NCBI GenBank assembly: GCA_029851415.1 | Contig: JARUXH010000005.1 | Location: 1-64,000, forward strand | Reading direction: 5' to 3' | From: Eretmocerus hayati | Lineage: Eukaryota > Arthropoda > Insecta > Hymenoptera > Aphelinidae | Length of the DNA stretch: 64,000 bases | Part shown: in pieces, positions 23,333 to 34,570 of the stretch | Position numbering within the stretch: the stretch's first letter is position 1 | How the letters are laid out: each line of letters opens with the position of its first letter | Program-made: the position numbers and the translations under genes | Notes under the pieces: generated by a model | The model's input: only the letters and a program-made list of their open reading frames with translations | Database searches by the model: none | What the model was told of the DNA's origin: nothing

Positions 23333-25479
23333 GACGAGATTCAAGCATTAGCCTAACTTACTGTTCCATTTGGTTGTTGAGTTTCGACTTCGTTATGTGG
23401 TGTCGACGTCGCGCTCCCATCATAGGAGAGGAGATCAAAGAAGCGGATATATGTCGACACGAATGATTCGATGGTCATCTGCGGTACTTTTGGGATACAA
23501 GGGAACTCCTCCATCGCCGACAGAACGAACAAGCCAAAAAATTGGGCTGTACAAAGCTTGATGAGAAATGAATCAGGGAACAGGATGCCAGATGTGCAGG
23601 TGTCATTAAGGTGTCCTACCAATATCAGAGAAGTTCACGAAAAGAGATGAAGGTCGACACGAATGATGCGAAGCTCATCTGCGGTTCAGGAGACATACGG
23701 AGGCATCTTCACATTGGTGACAGAAAGGACATCGCAGACCTCGGGACTGTACAAGGCTGATCGGAAAACGAACGGAGTAGCGAGGTTGAAAGATGTGACC
23801 CTTCTTGAACTCCCTATATGGATTCTTGGACCTATCCCGCGTCTCGGTCACGAACCTCAAGCATTAGCCTCACTTACTGTTCCATTTGGTTGTGAAGTTT
23901 CTACTCCGACATGTGGTGTCACCGTCGCGTTCTTCTCATAGGAGAGAAGATCACAGGAGAGGATATAAGTCGACACGGACGATTCGGAGGTCATTTGTGG
24001 TACTTTCGGGATACAAGGGAACTCCTTCATCGCCGAAACAACGAACTAGCTGATACTCCGAGGCAGTACAAAGCTCGATGTGGAATGAATGAGGTAACAA
24101 ATGCCAGATGTGCAGGCATCATGAAGCCGTAAAACCCATATTAGAGGAATTCACGGAATAGGATGAAAGTCAACACGAATGATTCGAAGCTCATCTGCGT
24201 GAAAGGAGACATACGGAGGTATCTCCACATCGGTGACAGGAAGACCTCCGCAGATCCCGGGACTGTACAGAGCTTATTGTGAAACGAACGGAGTAACGGG
24301 AATGAAAAATGTGAGTTTTCTAGTACTCCCTATATAGATTCTTGGACCTATCTCTCGTCTCAGTGACGAGATTCAAGCATTAGCCTCACTTACTGTTCCA
24401 TTCGGTTGTTGAGTTCCGACTTCGTTATGTGGTCTCACCGTCGCGCTCTACTCATAGGAGAGGAGATCAACGGAGCGGATATAAAGCGACACTAGCGATT
24501 CGATGGTCATCTGCGGTACTTTTGGGATACAAGGGAACTTCTTCATCGCCGAAACCTGAACTAGCCGAGGATTTGGGGCTGTACAAAGCTTGATGTGAAA
24601 TGAAGGAGGTAACAGAATGCTGGATGTGCAGACGTCATTAAGCCGTATAACCGATATCAGAGTAGTTCGCAAAGAGAGATGAAAGTCGACATGAATGATT
24701 CGAGGCTCATCTGTGGTAGAGAAGACATACGGAAGTATCTCCACATCGGTGACAGGAAGACCTCCGCAGACCCCGGGACTGTACAGAGCTTATTGTGAAA
24801 CGAACAGAGTAACGAGAATGAGAGATGTGAGTCTTTTTGTACTCCCTATATAGATTTTTTTGACCTATCTCTCGTCTCAGTCATGAACTTCAAGCATTAG
24901 CCTCACTTACTGTTCCATTTGGTTGTTGAGTTCCGACTCCGTTATGTGGTCTCACCGTTGCGCTCCACTCATGGGAGAGGGAATCACAGAAGCGGATATA
25001 ATTCGACACGAGTGATTCGATGGTCATCTGCGGTACTTTCGGGATACAAGGGAACTTCTTCATCGCCGAAACCTGAACTAGCCGAGGGTTTGGGGCTGTA
25101 CAAAGCTTGATGTGAAATGAAGGAGGTAACAGAATGCTGGATGTGCATGCGTCATCAAGCCGTAAAACCCATATTAGAGGAATTCACGAAATAGAATGAA
25201 AGTCGACACGAATGATTCGAAGCTCATCTGCGTGAAAGGAGACATATGGAGGTATCTCCACATCGGTGACAGGTGACAGAACGAACTTCTCAGACCCCGG
25301 GACTGTACAACGGTGATTGTGAAACGAACGGACTAACGGGAATGAAAAAGGTGAGTCTTCTAGTACTCCCTATATAGATTCTTGGACCTATCTCTCGTCT
25401 CAGTGACGAGATTCAAGCATTAGCCTCACTCACTGTTCCATTTAGTCGTTATTTCCTACTCCAGCGAGAGGTATCATCG

Positions 25480-25956
25480 GTGGAATCCACTGACAGTAGG
25501 AAAAATGACCGAAGAAGAAACCAACCGACACGAACGATCCAATGGTCGTCTGCGGTGCTGGAGGGATACGGGGAGACTTTTATTTTGGGGTTTACAAGAA
25601 TCCGGTACAGTACGGAGCTAAATAGGGAACGAATCAGGCAACTGAACGACAGATGTGGCGCCATCATTGAATCGTATAACCCATATGAGAGAAGTTCCCG
25701 AAACAAGATACAAGCCGGCACGAACGACTCGGTGCTCTTCTGTGGTCGAGAAGACACACAGGGGTCCATGCAGATCGGTGATAGAAGGGACTTGGCAGAG
25801 CTCCAGGGGGTTCAAGGCTCATTGCAGATTGGACCGGGTGACGGGAACGGGAGATGTGAGTCTTCTTGGACTTCTTATATGGGTTATGGGCATATATCTC
25901 GCCTAGGTCACGAACTTCGAGCATTAGCCTCACTTACTGTTCCATTCAGTTGTTAA
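25480..25956 (+). repeat. Open-frame variant satellite unit, copy 1
   Basis: A divergent unit type whose plus strand stays open for 158 codons. It has two internal echoes of the same peptide pattern (PTRTIQWSS near the start and GTNDSVLFC in the middle), reflecting the A and B halves. Antisense frames of 65-106 codons are also open, so openness alone does not prove coding. No family recognised. Confidence 0.6.
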
Positions 25957-28067
25957 GTTCCTACTCCGACATGTGGTGTCACCGTCGCGTTTCCCTCATA
26001 GGAGGGAAGATCACAGGAGAGGATAAAAGTCGACAGGAACGATTTCATGGTCATCTGCGGTACTTTCGGGATACAAGGGAACTCCGTCATCGCCTGAACC
26101 ACGAACTAGCCGAGACTCCGAGGCAATACAAAGCTCGATGAATGAGGTAACAAATGCCAGATGTGCACGCCACATAAAGCCGTAAAACCCATATTAGAGG
26201 AATTCACGAAATAGAATGAAAGTCGTCACGAATGATTCGAAGCTCATCTGCGTGAAAGGAGACATATGGAGGTATCTCCACATCGGTGACAGAACGAACT
26301 TCTCAGACCCCGGGACTGTACAAGGGTTATTGTGAAACGAACGGAGTAACGGGAATGAAAAATGTGGTTTTCTAGTACTCCCTATATAGATTCTTGGACC
26401 TATCTCTCGTCTCAGTGACGAGATTCAAGCATTAGCCTAACTTACTGTTCCATTTGGTTGTTGAGTTTCGACTTCGTTATGTCGTGTCACCGTCGCGCTC
26501 CCATCATAGGAGAGGAGATCAAAGAAGCGGATATATGTCGACACGAATGATTCGATGGTCATCTGCGGTACTTTTGGGATACAAGGGAACTCCTCCATCG
26601 CCGACAGAACGAACAAGCCAAGAAATTGGGCTGTACAAAGCTTGATGAGAAATGAATCAGGGAACAGGATGCCAGATGTGCAGGTGTCATTAAGGTGTCT
26701 AACCAATATCAGAGAAGTTCACGAAAAGAGATGAAGGTCGATACGAATGATGCGAAGCTCATCTGCGGTTCAGGAGACATACGGAGGCATCTCCACATTG
26801 GTGACAGAAAGGACTTCGCAGACCTCGGGACTGTACAAGGCTGATCGGAAAACGAACGGAGTAGCGAGGTTGAAAGATGTGACCCTTCTTGAACTCCCTA
26901 TATGGATTCTTGGACCTATCCCGCGTCTCGGTCACGAACCTCAAGCATTAGCCTCACTTTCTGTTCGATTTGGTTGTGAAGTATCTACTCCGACATGTGG
27001 TGTCACCGTCGCGTTCTTCTCATAGGAGAGAAGATCACAGGAGAGGATATAAGTCGACACAGACGATTCGGAGGTCATTTGTGGTACTTTCGGGATACAA
27101 GGGAACTCCTTCATCGCCGAAACAACGAACTAGCTGATACTCCGAGGCAGTACAAAGCTCGATGTGGAATGAATGAGGTAACAAATGCCAGATGTGCAGG
27201 CGTCATGAAGCCGTAAAACCCATATTAGAGGAATTCACGAAATAGGATGAAAGTCAACACGAATGATTCGAAGCTCATCTGCGTGAAAGGAGACATACGG
27301 AGGTATCTCCACATCGGTGACAGGAAGACCTCCGCAGACCCCGGGACTGTACAGAGCTTATTGTGAAACGAACGGAGTAACGAGAATGAGAGATGTGAGT
27401 TCTTTTGTACTCCCTATATAGATTTTTTGACCTATCTCTCGTCTCAGTAATGAGCTTCAAGCATGAGCCTCACTTACTGATCCATTCGGTTGTTGAGTTC
27501 CGACTTCGTTATGTGGTCTCACCGTCGCGCTCCACTCATAGGAGAGGAGATCACAGAAGCGGATATAAGTCGACACGAGCGATTCGATGGTCATCTGCGG
27601 TTCTTTTGGGATACAAGGGAACTTCTTCATCGCCGAAACCTGAACTAGCCGAGGATTTGGGGCTGTACAAAGCTTGATGTGAAATGAAGGAGGTAACAGA
27701 ATGCTGGATTTGCAGACGTCATTAAGCCGTATAACCGATATCAGAGTAGTTCGCGTAGAGAGATGAAAGTCGACATGAATGATTCGAAGCTCATCTGCGT
27801 GAAAGGAGACATATGGAGGTATCTCCACATCGGTGACAGAACGAACTTCTCAGACCCCGGGACTGTACAACGGTGATTGTGAAACGAACGGACTAACGGG
27901 AATGAAAAAGGTGAGTCTTCTAGTACTCCCTATATAGATTCTTGGACCTATCTCTCGTCTCAGTGACGAGATTCAAGCATTAGCCTCACTCACTGTTCCA
28001 TTTAGTCGTTAATTCCTACTCCAGCGAGAGGTATCATCGGTGGAATCCACTGACAGTAGGAAATACG

Positions 28068-28087
28068 CTGCTAAAAGAGATTAGCAG
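28068..28087 (-). other. 3'-terminal hairpin of inner Helentron-like copy
   Basis: CTGCTAA pairs with TTAGCAG across a 6-nt loop, 4 bp from the element's 3' end on the minus strand. The outer copy has the same stem at 48992-49011. A hairpin just inside the 3' end is a hallmark of Helitron-type elements and is thought to act in termination of transposition. Confidence 0.7.
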
Positions 28088-29048
28088 AAAGCTTTCTCTT
28101 GGCGAGATCTGCTATAACTGAGCAATAATGTAATTTTTCTAGTGACAATTTTCCATTCACTCTCCTATACATCTTTTTGAAGCGACTTCGACTTTGAGAG
28201 GATCAAATTCGTTTTCAACCAATTGATGTAGAATGATATGTAAGTTTATCTCTATTTGATTGAAAAGCTTATGGATTAATTGTTGTACGACATATGAGAA
28301 TAAAAACAGTTTTAGATACGATTTTGACAACTTATTCTTACGAGATTACCTGTTAGGGTAATTCAGATTATGCAGATCAGGGTTTTTGTGCAAAATATAT
28401 CGTTGGGTTGATCCAAAATTTTTAAACAGTTTATTTAAAAATGATAAAAATGGAATTTTTTATAACATTAATGATTTTTCAAGTATAGATCGAATTTAAA
28501 TCATATTCCAAACAATTTAGAAAATATCGGTCTCAACCAATTGATTCAAAATACTAAAAAAGTATCTCTCTACTTCATTATATTGGTTTATGATCACACA
28601 GATATGATTCATAAGTACCCGCCGATATCGGTATCAACCAATTGATCCAAAATGCTGAGAAATTATCTCTCTACTTCATTAACAAGGTCTAGAGATTAGT
28701 TGTAAAAGGAGATATGAGCATACAATGAAATTTCCATATTATTTTGTTGATTTATTTTAAAGACACTCACTCTTAGGGAATTCAGGTCATCTAAGATAGG
28801 AGTTTTGGAGCAAGATATATAGTTTCGTTGACAGAAAATTTAAGTATGAAAAATCATATGCTGATTTCCTGTCTACATAATAAATGAAATTATATTATAC
28901 TCGTTATATATCTTTATTATATCAATATCAATATGGATATCATAAATCAGATATTCCTTAAAAAATGCTACAATCTCAAAATAACAATATCAATTCAAAA
29001 TTATCAAAATCATCGATCACTTGACTAAATTTATGTCAAAGAAAAATG
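28088..29048 (-). other. 3' region of inner Helentron-like copy
   Basis: AT-rich and non-coding, downstream of the ORF on the minus strand. It contains at least three diverged repeats with the core CAACCAATTGAT followed by TATCTCT(C)TACTTCATT (near 28217, 28535 and 28636) and a 41-bp patch copied from the coding region (28585-28625). The outer copy's equivalent region is only about 290 bp and lacks these. Confidence 0.7.
28585..28625 (-). repeat. 41-bp exact copy of endonuclease coding DNA
   Basis: Identical to 29758-29798 and in the same orientation; the source segment encodes the endonuclease region containing YESYLCDHKP. It sits between two diverged 3'-region repeats. This is a small templated patch, not a duplication of the surrounding DNA. 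Confidence 0.9.
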
Positions 29049-31556
29049 TCATTCTATGGAAATCTCCTTTGGATATTCTTCTATTACTCCTGATTCTATC
29101 ATTTTTAGTAGATGACTTCTCATTACATCTGGATTTCTGCAGTACATAGTCAATGAGGGATCATTTTTAAAGCATATGGTGACCGCGTAAGCAGTTGCGA
29201 AGACACCACATGAACTTTGGTCTTGTTGCTTTTGTACTTTTTTAAATATCACTTTTTTTACGTCTAGTTCTGGATATCTCTTTCTGATGAACGCTTTTTC
29301 TCTTGGATCCAAATTTTCATATCCATGTTCATCACAATAGAGACTGTCGTAAATGTATAGTGATGGCGGTTTGTAATGGAGACATCTCCATCGCTTGTAC
29401 TTATCACTATGTATTATTTGAACATCCTCTGCTCTTGTTTCAATAATCATTTCACTCAATTTCATCACTGATGTATTTATCGGATCAATCTCACTGAAAT
29501 TTGATTGCAGTACATTCAAAAAAGCGTTGATAGATTCATCGGATAACCAAGAATCACTTGTTATAATGTTTTCCTGGATTAATTTCAAATTTTTCACACC
29601 AATAGAATTTGTTTGTTCTTTCAATTGATTCTCAATCCTTTCCATTCTTCCGAAACTTCTTTCACTTGCTTCAATTTTATTTGGAGCAAGTTTCCCATTT
29701 AACGATTTCGATTTTTTGGTATCCATCAGTTCTCTTTCATCGATCGATACGTATATCGGTTTATGATCACACAGATATGATTCATAAGTACCCGCCGAAA
29801 AGTTCGAATAATTTTCAGAAATGAATATTGTATCTATTTGTGTATCAAAATTAGTCGTTGGTATTCCGTCTTTCAGACATTTTTTCAAACCATATTTTGA
29901 TAAAAAGATTTCAAATTCGCTTCCACCTTTGTAGGTATCATAATTAAAGTCTCCGATCATCAATCCAATGACTTTCTCACATTTGTCAACAAAATTGTCC
30001 ATGTTATCTTTGAAGATTTTATTTCTAGTTCTCGGTGACCTGTATCCTGTGACTATATTCATGTTCTTCACTCTTAATTTCACTAAATCGATATGTTGAT
30101 CATTTGTTATATCATTCAACCAATAATTTTTTAACAATTCACAACTGATGTCTTTTTTCAAAAAACATATCATCCCTTTATTCGACCTCTCTTTTACGTT
30201 GATGTCAGATCTGTAGATCAAATTGTATCCATCCAAAACAAACACGTCTGACGATAACGTATACGTTTCCGTGAAAATCAGCATGTCGAATTGCCAAAAC
30301 CACGAATCCTTCATTAGATCTTCGAAATTCTTTCTCAATGATCTAATATTATTGTACATTATTTTCAAATGACCATCCGGCATTCTGCTCTGAAAGCACA
30401 ATTCCAAACTTTTTTCTCTTCTCAGGCGTTCCATTTCGAAATTAATAGATTCAGTGTATTTACTTGGTTTCGGCTTCTTGAATTCACCAATCAAGTAAAG
30501 ATCATCCAATTTCTTTGTCCTGCTGAAAGATACATACAGAAGAGAATTCTGCATGAACTTACATTTTGTTAGATCTACGCAAACTTTAAAATATGTTTGT
30601 CCTTGACTTTTGTGTATTGTTAGAGCTTCTGCAGGAACTATAGGGAATTGTTCCCTGAAAACTTCACTGCATAGTTGTTTTGTATTGATTCTAATGTTTA
30701 CCTTTTCGATCGGTACATTTTCTTGGTCAATATTTTCTTCGATGAATTTATCTTGCAATTTCATTTTTTGGATATTACCGATTTGGAGATTATTGAAATA
30801 CAGCCAAACTTTATTTGGATTCCCATCTCTTTTATCAAAACTGATATGTTGTAACGTCCCACATGCTCCGTTTACGAGTCCGTCTTTGATGTTGATATTT
30901 GATATTACCATGTACTTTATTCCTATTTTTAAAGGAATCTCATACCGTAAACCACCGCAGTCTTGTGGTTTCTTTCTCTTGCACGTGTCCAAAACTTTTT
31001 GAGTCTCAAAATTATTCAAAGTGTTGAAAGATATCCGATCTGTTGCCTTGGCAATGAACAGATCACCCTCTTTGTCCATGATCTTCATTGTATTGTAATT
31101 GTCAACATCTTCATTTTTGTAATACAGCCTTATTGCATCTTCAGGAACATCTTTTTCTTCTACGCAACGCGTGTTCAACAATTCAATTTGTTTGTCTGTA
31201 ATACTGCCTTTGGCAAGGTTGTTCAATGCCTCGATGAATTCTTTTTCACCCTTCTGCCTCATTATTTGTGTCAGTTCGAAGAATTCGAATTCTTCCCACA
31301 ACGGGTTTCCAGCAAGAATGCTGAGGTCATTTATCCTAGGACATTTGAATATTGGTGTATCATTCACCGGAGGAAGTTGGTATAAATCACCGAACACAAG
31401 CACTGACATCCCTCCAAAACTCTTATTCACACCTTTGATCTGTCTTAATCTTGAGTCTATCCTTGAAAAAGTTCTCGACCCCACCATAGAAATTGAGAAA
31501 AACGAGTCATGAAGGAAGATAGGAGGAAAAAATGAATAATAAGAAAAATTTCCCAT
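29049..31556 (-). CDS. Truncated PIF1-like helicase, EEP endonuclease and Ulp1-like protease
   Basis: An intact 835-codon ORF of a Helentron-like element. Residues about 23-390 match the C-terminal part of PIF1-family helicases: ISMVG just after the lost Walker B acidic pair, GDLYQLPPV (56-64), LTQIMRQ, ALTIHKSQGQT (311-321) and LLYVSFSRTK (339-348). Residues about 397-605 are an endonuclease/exonuclease/phosphatase domain with NNIR, E430, GDFN (535-538), QID (573-575) and DHKP (597-600). Residues about 670-835 are a Ulp1/C48-like cysteine protease with likely H727, D737, Q777 and C783 (QSSCGVFA). Walker A, Walker B and the Rep nuclease are missing, and the first 22 or so residues are translated from the 318-bp repeat. 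It cannot be a working helicase, but the endonuclease and protease residues are all present. Helentrons typically encode Rep, helicase and endonuclease; the added Ulp1 domain is less usual. Confidence 0.88.
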   Translation of the reverse strand: MGNFSYYSFFPPIFLHDSFFSISMVGSRTFSRIDSRLRQIKGVNKSFGGMSVLVFGDLYQLPPVNDTPIFKCPRINDLSILAGNPLWEEFEFFELTQIMRQKGEKEFIEALNNLAKGSITDKQIELLNTRCVEEKDVPEDAIRLYYKNEDVDNYNTMKIMDKEGDLFIAKATDRISFNTLNNFETQKVLDTCKRKKPQDCGGLRYEIPLKIGIKYMVISNINIKDGLVNGACGTLQHISFDKRDGNPNKVWLYFNNLQIGNIQKMKLQDKFIEENIDQENVPIEKVNIRINTKQLCSEVFREQFPIVPAEALTIHKSQGQTYFKVCVDLTKCKFMQNSLLYVSFSRTKKLDDLYLIGEFKKPKPSKYTESINFEMERLRREKSLELCFQSRMPDGHLKIMYNNIRSLRKNFEDLMKDSWFWQFDMLIFTETYTLSSDVFVLDGYNLIYRSDINVKERSNKGMICFLKKDISCELLKNYWLNDITNDQHIDLVKLRVKNMNIVTGYRSPRTRNKIFKDNMDNFVDKCEKVIGLMIGDFNYDTYKGGSEFEIFLSKYGLKKCLKDGIPTTNFDTQIDTIFISENYSNFSAGTYESYLCDHKPIYVSIDERELMDTKKSKSLNGKLAPNKIEASERSFGRMERIENQLKEQTNSIGVKNLKLIQENIITSDSWLSDESINAFLNVLQSNFSEIDPINTSVMKLSEMIIETRAEDVQIIHSDKYKRWRCLHYKPPSLYIYDSLYCDEHGYENLDPREKAFIRKRYPELDVKKVIFKKVQKQQDQSSCGVFATAYAVTICFKNDPSLTMYCRNPDVMRSHLLKMIESGVIEEYPKEISIE

Positions 31557-32140
31557 TATTTTTTGAGTTATTCTTTAGAGGAAGCTTCTTAGAGAGATTT
31601 GGGCCTTCTAGTCTGAGGTTTTTTCAACAATATCCATCGTTTGGTTGAGACGGAATTTCGATGCAGTGGGTTTAAAAAGGCTCAAAAAGAAATTTTTGGT
31701 GAAAATTTTGATTTTTTCGAAAATCTGAGATCTGAAAAGATTTACTGAAATTTCGGTATTAACCAATCGATAGATCGTGCAAAAAAAAATGATAGCCTAG
31801 GTCATTAGAATTGAGAAAAACGAGTCATGAAGGAAGATAGGAGGAAAAAATGAATATTAAGAAGAATTTCCCATTATTTTATGAATTATTCTTTAGAGGA
31901 AGCTTTTTAGAGAGATTTGGGCCTCCTAGTCTGAAGTTTTTTTAACAATATCCATCGTTTGGTTGAGACGGAATTTCGATGCAGTGGGTTTAAAAAGGAT
32001 CAAAAAGAAATTTTTGGTGAAAATTTTGATTTTTTTGTAAATCTGAGATCTGAAAAGATTAAATGAATTTTCGGTATTAACCAATCGATAGATCTCGCAG
32101 AAAAAATCATAGTTTAGGTGACTCAATTTGCTGTGAGAGT
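31557..32140 (-). repeat. Helentron tandem units in inner copy
   Basis: Two diverged units related to the 318-bp array of the outer copy, read on the minus strand. They share GACTC(G/A)TTT(T/A)TCTCAAT, the GATCTATCGATTGGTTAATACC segment and the A/T-rich stretch before TTTTTGA. The array is short here (about two units) and long in the outer copy (about nine), so copy number has changed since the two insertions diverged. Confidence 0.85.
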
Positions 32141-32580
32141 GTGTGAGAAAAAGATATTTATGTATTAAAAGTAGAAATTTGAGCCATTTTTCTTTAAAAT
32201 GCCCATGGATCAAATTTGACTGGGAGCCGAAAGCTGCCAAATCACTGGGCTCTCAGAAATTGGATTCTGTACAACTTGTAGAAAACCAAGAGTTGATAAG
32301 GGCAATAGTAAAAGAGAAAGCGTGTCCGGTATAAAACAAGAAACACACACACACACACGAACACGGACAAAGGGGTGCAAAGATGAGTTTCTGGTTGATG
32401 TGGAAGACCATTAGGAGGAAAAGTGTTACCTACAATCGATAGATTTTGGCGAGAGGAAGAGAATGGTCGTTGGCTTTTTTAGATAAACGGAATTTTGTTG
32501 AAGAAAATATTGGATTTAGTAGAAAATTTGATCAAAATTTTGCTGGTATGAAAACAAAGCTTTCTCTTTAGAGAAAGCAA
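32141..32580 (-). other. 5' terminus and leader of inner Helentron-like copy
   Basis: On the minus strand it begins TTGCTTTCTCTAAAGAGAAAGC and includes an AC/GT run (32342-32357 on plus). It aligns with the outer leader over its length with scattered substitutions. No credible coding frame. Confidence 0.7.
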
Positions 32581-33033
32581 AATGACCGAAGAAGAAACCA
32601 ACCGACACGAACGATCCGATGGTCGTCTGCGGTGCTGGAGGGATACGGGGAGACTTTTATTTTGGGGTTTACAAGAATCCGGTACAGTACGGAGCTAAAT
32701 AGGGAACGAATCAGGCAACTGAACGACAGATGTGGCGCCATCATTGAATCGTATAACCCATATGAGAGAAGTTCCCGAAACAAGATACAAGCCGGCACGA
32801 ACGACTCGGTGCTCTTCTGTGGTCGAGAAGACACACAGGGGTCCATGCAGATCGGTGATAGAAGGTACTTGGCAGAGCTCCAGGGGGTTCAAGGCTCATT
32901 GCAGATTGGACCGGGTGACGGGAACGGGAGATGTGAGTCTTCTTGGACTTCTTATATGGGTTATGGGCATATATCTCGCCTAGGTCACGAACTTCGAGCA
33001 TTAGCCTCACTTACTGTTCCATTCAGTTGTTAA
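32581..33033 (+). repeat. Open-frame satellite unit, copy 2 (5' cut by Helentron)
   Basis: The remainder of the unit interrupted by the inner Helentron-like element. Its first part lies at 27994-28063. Apart from the insertion it keeps the same long plus-strand frame as the other copies. Confidence 0.7.
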
Positions 33034-34093
33034 GTTCCTACTCCGACATGTGGTGTCACCGTCGCGTTTCCCTCATAGGAGGGAAGATCACAGGAGAGGA
33101 TAAAAGTCGACAGGAACGATTTCATGGTCATCTGCGGTACTTTCGGGATACAAGGGAACTTCTTCATCGCCGAAACCTGAACTAGCCGAGGATTTGGGGC
33201 TGTACAAAGCTTGATGTGAAATGAAGGAGGTAACAGAATGCTGGATGTGCAGACGTCATTAAGCCGTATAACCGATATCAGAGTAGTTCGCGAAGAGAGA
33301 TGAAAGTCGACATGAATGATTCGAGGCTCATCTGTGGTAGAGAAGACATACGGAAGTATCTCCACATCGGTGACAGGAAGACCTCCGCAGACCCCGGGAC
33401 TGTACAGAGCTGATTGTGAAACGAACAGAGTAACGAGAATGAGAGATGTAAGTCTTTTTGTACTCCCTATATAGATTTTTTTGACCTATCTCTCGTCTCA
33501 GTCATGAACTTCAAGCATTAGCCTCACTTACTGTTCCATTTGGTTGTTGAGTTCCGACTCCGTTATGTGGCCTCACCGTCGCGCTCCACTCATGGGAGAG
33601 GAAATCACAGAAGCGGATATAATTCGACACGAGTGATTCGATGGTCATCTGCGGTACTTTCGGGATACAAGGGAACTTCTTCATCGCCGAAACCTGAACT
33701 AGCCGAGGGTTTGGGGCTGTACAAAGCTTGATGTGAAATGAAGGAGGTAACAGAATGCTGGATGTGCATGCGTCATCAAGCCGTAAAACCCATATTAGAG
33801 GAATTCACGAAATAGAATGAAAGTCGACACGAATGATTCGAAGCTCATCTGCGTGAAAGGAGACATATGGAGGTATCTCCACATCGGTGACAGAACGAAC
33901 TTCTCAGACCCCGGGACTGTACAACGGTGATTGTGAAACGAACGGACTAACGGGAATGAAAAAGGTGAGTCTTCTAGTACTCCCTATATAGATTCTTGGA
34001 CCTATCTCTCGTCTCAGTGACGAGATTCAAGCATTAGCCTCACTCACTGTTCCATTTAGTCGTTATTTCCTACTCCAGCGAGAGGTATCATCG

Positions 34094-34570
34094 GTGGAAT
34101 CCACTGACAGTAGGAAAAATGACCGAAGAAGAAACCAACCGACACGAACGATCCGATGGTCGTCTGCGGTGCTGGAGGGATACGGGGAGACTTTTATTTT
34201 GGGGCTTACAAGAATCCGGTACAGTACGGAGCTAAATAGGGAACGAATCAGGCAACTGAACGACAGATGTGGCGCCATCATTGAATCGTATAACCCATAT
34301 GAGAGAAGTTCCCGAAACAAGATACAAGCCGGCACGAACGACTCGGTGCTCTTCTGTGGTCGAGAAGACACACAGGGGTCCATGCAGATCGGTGATAGAA
34401 GGGACTTGGCAGAGCTCCAGGGGGTTCAAGGCTCATTGCAGATTGGACCGGGTGACGGGAACGGGAGATGTGAGTCTTCTTGGACTTCTTATATGGGTTA
34501 TGGGCATATATCTCGCCTAGGTCACGAACTTCGAGCATTAGCCTCACTTACTGTTCCATTCAGTTGTTAA
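34094..34570 (+). repeat. Open-frame satellite unit, copy 3
   Basis: 158-codon frame nearly identical to copy 1. Visible differences are TIRWSS for TIQWSS and LGLTR for LGFTR. It ends in GTTAAAATCC where other copies read GTTAAGTTCC. Confidence 0.6.

Larger units (their letters stand above)
22852..28063 (+). repeat. 512-bp composite satellite, first block
   Basis: The word CTGTTCCATT and its neighbours recur about every 508-518 bp (near 22852, 23361, 23877, 24392, 24910, 25429, 25939, 26446, 26961, 27475, 27994). Each unit is itself a diverged dimer. Half A contains ATTCGATGGTCATCTGCGG and half B contains ATTCGAAGCTCATCTGCG, each followed by a related GGGATACAAGG or GGAGACATACGG segment and then CTGTAC. 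Units fall into several variants arranged in an irregular higher-order pattern. The block stops where the inner Helentron-like element is inserted and resumes at 32581. Many short open frames are by-products of the repeat. Confidence 0.95.
28064..32580 (-). mobile_element. Inner Helentron-like element, same family
   Basis: Bounded on the plus strand by TACGCTGCTAAAAG at the left and AGAGAAAGCAA at the right, which are the reversed 3' and 5' ends of the outer copy. It interrupts an open-frame satellite unit. Intact units read TAGGAAAAATGACC where this one reads TAGGAAA, then the element, then AAAATGACC. So it entered an A/T run with no duplication beyond at most 2 bp, as expected for T|T insertion by Helentron-type elements. 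About 4.5 kb long, with leader, two tandem units, an 835-codon ORF and a 1-kb 3' region. Rep and the N-terminal half of the helicase are absent, so it is not autonomous. Confidence 0.75.
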
